Below are positions 1 through 5,528 of a stretch of DNA of 5,528 nt, piece by piece. The notes below the pieces were generated by a model that was not told the origin of the DNA, ran no database searches, and saw only the letters and a program-made list of their open reading frames with translations. Source of the DNA: Ramlibacter sp. (GTDB lineage Bacteria; Pseudomonadota; Gammaproteobacteria; Burkholderiales; Burkholderiaceae_C); assembly GCA_021156245.1 (NCBI GenBank), contig JAJNBO010000205.1, forward strand, positions 1 through 5,528, in the 5' to 3' direction. Each line of letters begins with the position of its first letter. The first letter of the stretch is position 1. The translations under genes and the position numbers were made by a program.

Positions 1-2267
1 AGGTGCGCGCCGAGATCGATCGCGAAGGCGCCGAGGGTGGAGAGCGTCGCCAACGCAACGGCGGTGCACAGCCAGCCATGCCGCTGGTGCCGGAGCAGGC
101 GGACCGCTGCCGCCATCAACAAGGAACCCGCCACCAGCGCCGCGGCTGCCCAGGCGCCGCCGGTGGGAAGCGCGGCTCCGGGCGGGGGGCACACGTCCAG
201 CTTCATCGACACATGCACGTGCGAAAACGCGAGCGAGGCGAACACGGTGGCGTCCACGGCCACCAGCACCACCATCGCCCACCAGGAATGAGAGGCGCGC
301 CCGGCGGCGACGGCGGGCACGACGACCCGGTCCCCGATCCTGGCCTGGGGCTGCGGCGGCGGCTGGTCCAACCCCCAGAGCCAGGCGAGGATGGCCACGA
401 CGGCGGCGATTCCGCATGCGGCAGCTGCCAGGTACCAGGACACGGTGAGCAGCAGGAAGAAGCCGGCGGTGCCCGCCGCCGCGATGAAGTGCATCCAGCC
501 GTCCCCCGGAAGGCGCAGCAGGTGGCGGATGTCGCCGCGCAGCGGGCTGGTCACCAGCGTCTCGCGGCCGCCGAAGACCGTGCCGGGCAGCCAATGCCGG
601 CCTTCGACGATCTCGCGGGGCAGCGCGGGCCGGTCCCACAGCGGCTCCCGCGAATCCACTTGCGGAATGCTGCGCATGCCATAGCTTTCCTGCGGCACCC
701 ACTCCAGCGAGGACGCGTTCCACGGGTTGCCGGGCTCGCGCTTGCGTTGCAGCACGGTGCGCACCGTCTCCAGCAGGCACAGGGCCGCACCGGCTGCGAA
801 GACGAAGGCGCCGAGGGTGGAGAGCAGGTTCCACACGGTCCAGCCGAGGCCTTCCGCATAGGTGTACACGCGGCGCGGCATGCCCTCGAGCCCGGCGATG
901 TGCATCGGGAAGAAGGCCAGCTGGAAGCCGCCGAACATCAGCACGGCGCTCCAGCGCGCCACGCGCTCGCGCAGGCGGTTTCCGTTGATCAGGGGCGTCC
1001 AGTAGCAGATGCCGGCAAACAGGGGGAACACCATCCCGCCGATCAGCACGTAGTGGAGGTGCGCGACGATGAAGTAGCTGTCGTGCACCTGCCAGTCGAA
1101 GGGCAGCACCGCGACCATCACGCCGGTGAGGCCGCCGAGGACGAAGGTGAAGTGGAAGCCGAGCAGGAACAGCGTGGGCGAGTCCATGCCCACGCGTCCC
1201 TTCCAGAAGGTCGCGATCCAGGAGAACACCTGCACCCCGCTGGGGATGGCGACGGCGAAGCTGGCGGCGGAGGTGAGGTACAGCGCGAGCGGGCCGAGGC
1301 CGGCCGTGAACATGTGGTGCATCCACAGCAGGAAGCTGATGCCGCCCACGGCGATCAAGGCCCAGGCGATGGCCTTGTAGCCGACGATGGGCGTGCGGGC
1401 CAGCGCCGGCACCATCATCGACACCATGCCCGCCGCGGGCAGGAAGATGATGTAGACCTCCGGATGGCCGAAGAACCAGAACAGGTGCTGCCACAGCAGC
1501 GGGTCACCGCCACGCGCGGGAATGAAGAAAGGCCAGTCCAGGGCCCGCTCCAGCTCCAGCAGGATGGTGCCGGCGATGATCGCCGGGAAGGCGAAGATGA
1601 TCATGAAGCCGGTGATGAGGCTCGCCCAGGCGAACAGCGGCATGCGCCAGAGGCTCATGCCGGGCGCGCGGGTGAGCAGGATGCCGATGACCAGCTCGAT
1701 GGCGCCGGCGATGGCGGAGATCTCGATGAAGCCGATGCCCAGCAGCCACCAGTCGGCGCCGATGCCCGGCGAATATTCCTTGCTGGTGAGCGGCGGGTAC
1801 ATGAACCAGCCGCCGTCGGGCGAGGCGCCGAAGAAGATGGTGCAGAAGAAGGCCAGCCCGCCGAACGCGTAGGCCCAGAACGCATAGGCGGAGAGGCGGG
1901 GGAAGGGCAGGTCGCGCGCCCCCAGCATGTTGGGCAGCAGCCAGACACCCACGGCTTCGACCACCGGCACGGCGAACAGGAACATCATCACCGTGCCGTG
2001 CATCGTGAAGAGCTGGTTGAAGGTGCCGGCGCTGACCAGCGCGTTGTTCGGCAGCGCCAGCTGCGTGCGCATGATCAAGGCGAGCACCCCCGCGCCGACG
2101 AAGAAGATCAGCGCGGTGGCGAGGTAGTACAGGCCGATCTGCGTGTTGTTCACGGCGGTGAAGCGCCGCAGGCCTTTCGGCGGCTCCCATGCCTTCTCCA
2201 GGGCCTCCAGTTCACCGGCCGGGCGGGGCAGCGAGTTGGGCAGCTTGCGGTCGCCGGTCGCGCTCAC
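1..2267 (-). CDS. ctaD: Cytochrome c oxidase subunit I fused to a subunit III-like domain (partial)
   Basis: This is the catalytic subunit of an aa3/caa3-type terminal oxidase, which reduces O2 to water in the inner membrane. The gene starts at 2267 and leaves the window at position 1, giving 755 residues and no stop. The GTG start overlaps the coxB stop (GTGA), and a G-rich Shine-Dalgarno lies 5 nt upstream. Visible ligands are H90 and H405 (low-spin haem), H403 (haem a3), and H268, H317 and H318 (CuB), with Y272 as the cross-link Tyr. E270 lies in GHPEV, D119 is the D-channel entrance Asp, H395-D396 fit the Mg site, and GMPRR fits the propionate-binding arginines. The core ends near residue 525 (NPW at 514-516). 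A linker and two helices follow, then SHSWWAMV at 659-666, which looks like the start of a subunit III domain. Oddities: Gln346 replaces the K-channel Lys, and Val108 and Ser126 replace D-channel Asn residues. Assignment to the family is very secure; the subunit III part is probable. Confidence 0.96.
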   Translation of the reverse strand, partial: MSATGDRKLPNSLPRPAGELEALEKAWEPPKGLRRFTAVNNTQIGLYYLATALIFFVGAGVLALIMRTQLALPNNALVSAGTFNQLFTMHGTVMMFLFAVPVVEAVGVWLLPNMLGARDLPFPRLSAYAFWAYAFGGLAFFCTIFFGASPDGGWFMYPPLTSKEYSPGIGADWWLLGIGFIEISAIAGAIELVIGILLTRAPGMSLWRMPLFAWASLITGFMIIFAFPAIIAGTILLELERALDWPFFIPARGGDPLLWQHLFWFFGHPEVYIIFLPAAGMVSMMVPALARTPIVGYKAIAWALIAVGGISFLLWMHHMFTAGLGPLALYLTSAASFAVAIPSGVQVFSWIATFWKGRVGMDSPTLFLLGFHFTFVLGGLTGVMVAVLPFDWQVHDSYFIVAHLHYVLIGGMVFPLFAGICYWTPLINGNRLRERVARWSAVLMFGGFQLAFFPMHIAGLEGMPRRVYTYAEGLGWTVWNLLSTLGAFVFAAGAALCLLETVRTVLQRKREPGNPWNASSLEWVPQESYGMRSIPQVDSREPLWDRPALPREIVEGRHWLPGTVFGGRETLVTSPLRGDIRHLLRLPGDGWMHFIAAAGTAGFFLLLTVSWYLAAAACGIAAVVAILAWLWGLDQPPPQPQARIGDRVVVPAVAAGRASHSWWAMVVLVAVDATVFASLAFSHVHVSMKLDVCPPPGAALPTGGAWAAAALVAGSLLMAAAVRLLRHQRHGWLCTAVALATLSTLGAFAIDLGAH
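23..45. repeat. Direct repeat copy A within ctaD
   Basis: These 23 bases are identical to 803-825, 780 bp away and in the same reading frame. On the minus strand this copy encodes LSTLGAF at residues 742-748, in the subunit III-like part. Confidence 0.7.
803..825. repeat. Direct repeat copy B within ctaD
   Basis: This is the second copy of the 23-bp exact repeat at 23-45. It encodes LSTLGAF at residues 482-488, in the last membrane helix of the subunit I core. The flanking bases differ on both sides. Confidence 0.7.
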
Positions 2268-3184
2268 TGCAGTCCCCCCAGCCAGTCGGAGATCGCTGCC
2301 AGCGTCGCGTCGTCCAGGCGGTCGTAGGAAGGCATGCGCGCGCCGCTCTTGACGCGCTGCACGTGGGCGATCCACTCGCGTCGCGCCTCGTCCGTGTTCG
2401 GCAAGGTGCCGGCGGCCAGGTGCAGGCGGCTGCCGAAGTGGGTGAGGTCCGGTCCGAGCCGCCCCTCGGCGGTGACGCCCCGCACTGCATGGCAGGCATC
2501 GCAACGGTTCGCGATGAAGGCTTGCTGGCCCGCCTGCCCCCGCGGCGTGGCGGCTGCCACCGCGGGCCGCGCCTGCGCCTGCAGCCAGGCCTCGAACGCC
2601 GCCGGCTCCATCGCCACGACGTGCAGCGCCATGCGCGCGTGCTGCTCGCCACAGAACTCCGCGCACTGGCCTCGCCACGTGCCCGGCAGGTCCGCCTTCA
2701 GCAGGAGGTGCTGCAGCCGGCCCGGCAGCATGTCGATCTTCCCCGCCAGCGCGGGGACCCAGAAGCTGTGGATCACGTCGGCGCTGTCCAGCGCGAGGTA
2801 GACCGGCCGGCCCGCCGGAATGCGAATCTCGTTGGCCGTGCGCACCGTGGCGCCGCTCGCGTCGCGATAGCGCACGTCCCACCACCACATGTGGCCCGTG
2901 ACGCCGACGACCAGCGCATCCGCCGGGGGCATCGGCTTCCAGGAAGGGGTCATCGGCAATTGCCAGGCGAACAGCGCGGCCAGCACCACCCCCGGGAACA
3001 CCAGGCCGCCGCCGACCACCCAGAGCCGCGCTCGCAGAGGCCCTGCGCGGCGGCGCAGCGACCACGCCAGCAACGTCATCACGAAGACGAAGATCGCGAA
3101 GCCGCCCACGAAGAGCACCCAGCTCACCGTCTCGATCGCTCGCGCCGCTTCGCCGGCCGCCTGGAGGACGCCGTCTCCGCTCAT
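2264..3184 (-). CDS. coxB: Cytochrome c oxidase subunit II with C-terminal cytochrome c domain (caa3 type)
   Basis: This subunit accepts electrons at the binuclear CuA centre and passes them to subunit I; it has 306 residues. There are two transmembrane helices at about 21-42 and 54-75, then a periplasmic cupredoxin domain. The CuA ligands are H139 (in HSFWVP), C174, E176, C178, H182 and M185, in the pattern C-x3-C-x3-H-x2-M. A class I cytochrome c domain follows, with CDACH at 228-232 and probable axial M284 (RMPSY). The fused haem domain defines the caa3 type. The ATG at 3184 is chosen because it overlaps the upstream stop (ATGA) and sits just before helix 1; the frame stays open for about 200 more codons upstream, but those codons are unlike this family and run through other genes. 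No cleavable signal peptide or lipobox is seen. The acidic residue usual near the start of helix 2 (K-channel entrance) appears to be absent, with Val57 in its place. Confidence 0.97.
   Translation of the reverse strand: MSGDGVLQAAGEAARAIETVSWVLFVGGFAIFVFVMTLLAWSLRRRAGPLRARLWVVGGGLVFPGVVLAALFAWQLPMTPSWKPMPPADALVVGVTGHMWWWDVRYRDASGATVRTANEIRIPAGRPVYLALDSADVIHSFWVPALAGKIDMLPGRLQHLLLKADLPGTWRGQCAEFCGEQHARMALHVVAMEPAAFEAWLQAQARPAVAAATPRGQAGQQAFIANRCDACHAVRGVTAEGRLGPDLTHFGSRLHLAAGTLPNTDEARREWIAHVQRVKSGARMPSYDRLDDATLAAISDWLGGLQ
2273..2279 (-). promoter_or_regulatory. Ribosome binding site deciding the GTG start of ctaD
   Basis: On the minus strand GGGGGGA ends 5 nt before the GTG at 2267. It lies inside the last codons of coxB. 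Together with the GTGA stop/start overlap it supports GTG as the ctaD start; the next Met in frame (residue 66) is already at the end of the first membrane helix. Confidence 0.65.
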
Positions 3185-3543
3185 TTCAGCGAAAAGAGGT
3201 ACGCCGTCATCTCCTGGGCTTCCGCGGGCGACACGCCCATGCTGGGCATCATGGTCCCGGGCACCAGCGAATGGGGCGCGACGATCCAGCGCACCAGCAG
3301 CTCCGGCCGGTTTGGCATGCGGCCCGCGATGTAGCTGCGCTTGCCCCAGGCGTCCAGCGGCGGACCGACGACGCCGCGCGAGGCAGGCACCCCAGGGATG
3401 TTGTGGCAACTGCCGCACCGGTATTGCGCCAGCAGCTCGCGGCCGCGCTCGATGCTGTCGTTCGCGGCGATGGCCGGTGCTCCACAGCCGAGCACCACGC
3501 CCAGTCCGAGGGCAAGGCGCGCAGCGGTACGAATCGTCGGCAT
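3181..3543 (-). CDS. Small exported monoheme cytochrome c
   Basis: This 120-residue protein is a class I cytochrome c, the first gene of the oxidase operon. An N-terminal export signal covers about residues 1-26, with signal peptidase I cleavage plausible after AIA. VLGC at 17-20 is a weak lipobox, so a lipid anchor is possible. The haem site is CGSCH at 43-47 and the axial ligand is probably M99 in PGTMMP. The domain is short and ends directly in AYLFSLK. The start at 3543 places the signal peptide at the N-terminus; the open frame upstream has no support. The stop overlaps the coxB start by 4 bp. The likely role is an electron donor to the oxidase or an accessory subunit (inference from position). 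Its haem domain aligns without gaps to the C-terminal domain of the divergent diheme cytochrome. No specific gene name can be given. Confidence 0.92.
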   Translation of the reverse strand: MPTIRTAARLALGLGVVLGCGAPAIAANDSIERGRELLAQYRCGSCHNIPGVPASRGVVGPPLDAWGKRSYIAGRMPNRPELLVRWIVAPHSLVPGTMMPSMGVSPAEAQEMTAYLFSLK

Positions 3544-3593
3544 CGCGCATTCTGGCCCGCAGCGGCCGCCCCGTGGGCCAGAATCGCGGCTCG
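3544..3593. promoter_or_regulatory. Divergent promoter region between the oxidase operon and the diheme cytochrome gene
   Basis: These 50 bp are all that separate two divergent start codons, so both promoters must lie here or reach into the neighbouring coding sequences. CAGAAT occurs on each strand (3579-3584 on plus, 3554-3549 on minus) and matches 4 of 6 bases of the sigma-70 -10 consensus. If these are the real -10 boxes, both transcripts would begin within about 3 nt of the start codon and be essentially leaderless. This agrees with the lack of a convincing Shine-Dalgarno before either gene. No good -35 hexamers are seen. The promoter call is an inference from gene arrangement and this weak match. 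Confidence 0.5.
3549..3584. repeat. Perfect 10-bp inverted repeat, 16-bp spacer, centred in the divergent region
   Basis: The left arm ATTCTGGCCC (3549-3558) is the exact reverse complement of the right arm GGGCCAGAAT (3575-3584). One further pair (3560 with 3573) extends it after a single G/T mismatch. The arm centres are 26 bp apart. Each gene therefore carries the same GGGCCAGAAT a few bases before its start codon: 5 nt for the small cytochrome and 9 nt for the diheme cytochrome. It could be an operator for a dimeric regulator, a pair of mirrored promoter elements, or a hairpin in a longer transcript. The repeat is seen directly; its function is inferred. Confidence 0.75.
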
Positions 3594-4469
3594 ATGCGCA
3601 ACAAGCGAACCATGTTCCTGGTGGCCGCCGTGACGACGGCTGTGCTGGCCCTGCTGGCGGCGCTGGTCGGCGGCGCGGTCGTCTTCGGCGGCCTGTACGA
3701 CGTCGCTTCGACGCAGGAGCACTTCCAGTTGACGCACCGCGTCCTGGAGAAGGCGATGCGCCAGTCGGTGAAGCTGCGGGCGCGCGACATCCAGGAGCCG
3801 CCGCTGGCGGACGAGGCCCTGGCCTTGCGCGGCGCGGCGTGCTACCGCGACAAATGCGTGCAATGCCATGGCGCGCCGGGCGTATCGCCCGGGGACCTGG
3901 GCAAGAGCATGCAGCCATTGCCCGGCCCCCTGGTGGACGCGCGCCATCACTGGCGCGCGCGGGAGCTGTACTGGGTGACGCGGCACGGCATCCGCATGAG
4001 CGGCATGCCCGCCTGGGAGTTCCGCTTGCGGGACGAAGAGATCTGGGAAGTGGTCGCCTTCCTGCAGCGGCTGCCGGACCTGAATGCGCCCCGGTACGCG
4101 GAATGGATGCGCAAGGCGCCGCCGGCTCCGGCGTGCGGGCCGGATGCGCTGCGCGCGCCGGCGACGCCGGTGGTGGTCGCCTCCATGCAACCGGACATCG
4201 AGCGCGGCCGCATCGCGTTGCACCAGAACGCGTGCAACGCCTGCCACGTCATCCCGGGCGTCACGGGCGCCAGGGTCTACGTCGGCCCGACGCTGGAGGG
4301 CATCGGCAGCCGGCAATTCATCGCCGGGACGTTGCAGAACACCCCGGACGGCATGATGCGCTGGCTCATGGCCACGCAGGAGGTCAAGCCCGGCACGGCC
4401 ATGCCGCAACTGGGCGTGAGCGAGCGTGACGCCAGGGACATCGCTGGCTACCTTGCGACCCTGCGCTGA
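3594..4469 (+). CDS. Membrane-anchored diheme cytochrome c
   Basis: This 291-residue protein has one uncleaved N-terminal membrane helix at about residues 8-33 after a basic MRNKR start, then two periplasmic class I cytochrome c domains. Domain 1 has CVQCH at 88-92 with axial M138 in SGMPAW. Domain 2 has CNACH at 214-218 with axial M270 in TAMPQ and ends at the last residue. A Pro/Ala-rich linker (about 160-200) joins them. C83 and C181 are extra cysteines outside the haem motifs. The layout resembles membrane-bound CccA-like (COG2010) cytochromes found beside oxidase genes. Its likely role is electron transfer to the divergent caa3 oxidase (inference from context). ATG 3594 is preferred because it gives the basic N-terminus; ATG 3612 (Met7) is possible, and the open frame far upstream of 3594 runs antisense to the small cytochrome. 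No strong Shine-Dalgarno is seen. Confidence 0.93.
   Translation: MRNKRTMFLVAAVTTAVLALLAALVGGAVVFGGLYDVASTQEHFQLTHRVLEKAMRQSVKLRARDIQEPPLADEALALRGAACYRDKCVQCHGAPGVSPGDLGKSMQPLPGPLVDARHHWRARELYWVTRHGIRMSGMPAWEFRLRDEEIWEVVAFLQRLPDLNAPRYAEWMRKAPPAPACGPDALRAPATPVVVASMQPDIERGRIALHQNACNACHVIPGVTGARVYVGPTLEGIGSRQFIAGTLQNTPDGMMRWLMATQEVKPGTAMPQLGVSERDARDIAGYLATLR
3938..3959 (+). repeat. Short GC-only hairpin inside the diheme cytochrome gene
   Basis: Nine bases, CGCGCGCCA (3938-3946), pair perfectly with TGGCGCGCG (3951-3959) around the 4-nt loop TCAC. It lies in the codons for residues about 115-122 of the diheme cytochrome. No T-run follows, so it is not a typical intrinsic terminator. It may simply reflect GC-rich Arg/Ala codons. 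Confidence 0.6.

Positions 4470-5528
<1,059 letters not shown>

Noticed and set aside
3..2327. Very long plus-strand open frame opposite subunit I (774 residues).
   Set aside because: It is antisense to ctaD, rich in Arg/Gly/Glu/His with no domain sense, and arises from GC-rich codon bias. The minus-strand frame carries every oxidase ligand.
3562..3569. GCGGCCGC palindrome in the spacer of the inverted repeat.
   Set aside because: It is an 8-bp GC palindrome, common in GC-rich DNA, and its centre is offset by 1 bp from the centre of the larger repeat, so it is not part of the same symmetry.
2889..3593. Upstream in-frame extension of the diheme cytochrome.
   Set aside because: It is antisense to coxB and the small cytochrome and puts the membrane anchor deep inside the protein; ATG 3594 gives a normal anchored N-terminus.
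3185..3790. About 200-codon upstream extension of coxB.
   Set aside because: It would run through the small cytochrome gene, the divergent promoter and the opposite-strand diheme gene. The ATG at 3184 fits the family and the overlap.
3249..4409. Minus-strand open frame of 386 residues opposite the diheme cytochrome.
   Set aside because: Low-complexity Arg/Ala/His composition without recognisable motifs; it is a shadow of the real gene.

Overview
The window is GC-rich, densely packed chromosomal DNA. The AlaRS N-terminus, strong G/C third-position bias and a caa3-type oxidase locus with extra membrane c-type cytochromes suggest a betaproteobacterium, probably Burkholderiales and perhaps close to Comamonadaceae. 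That placement rests on recalled family resemblance, not on a search.

Layout. Positions 1-3543 hold a minus-strand operon, read right to left: a small exported monoheme cytochrome c (3543-3181), cytochrome c oxidase subunit II with a fused cytochrome c domain (coxB, 3184-2264), and subunit I (ctaD, 2267 to beyond position 1). After its catalytic core, subunit I continues into a subunit III-like membrane domain that the window edge cuts. Consecutive genes overlap by 4 bp (ATGA, then GTGA), which implies translational coupling. Positions 3544-3593 are a 50-bp divergent promoter region containing a perfect 10-bp inverted repeat. Position 3594 starts a plus-strand, membrane-anchored diheme cytochrome c (to 4469). 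After a 48-bp gap with a TATAAT box comes alaS (4518 to beyond 5528).

How the genes work together (inference). The small and diheme cytochromes probably carry electrons in or at the periplasm to the CuA centre of the caa3-type oxidase, directly or through the subunit II haem. The three cytochrome domains of the locus look related to one another. alaS is a housekeeping neighbour with no evident functional link.

The most unusual point is in the oxidase. Subunit I keeps every haem and CuB ligand, the cross-link Tyr, the D-channel Asp and the E of GHPEV. However, the K-channel Lys is Gln, two D-channel Asn are Val and Ser, and the K-channel entrance Glu of subunit II also appears to be absent. 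Together these predict a haem-copper oxidase with a non-standard proton route. No RNA genes, CRISPR arrays, insertion sequences or convincing intrinsic terminators were seen, and no gene-free stretch exceeds 50 bp.
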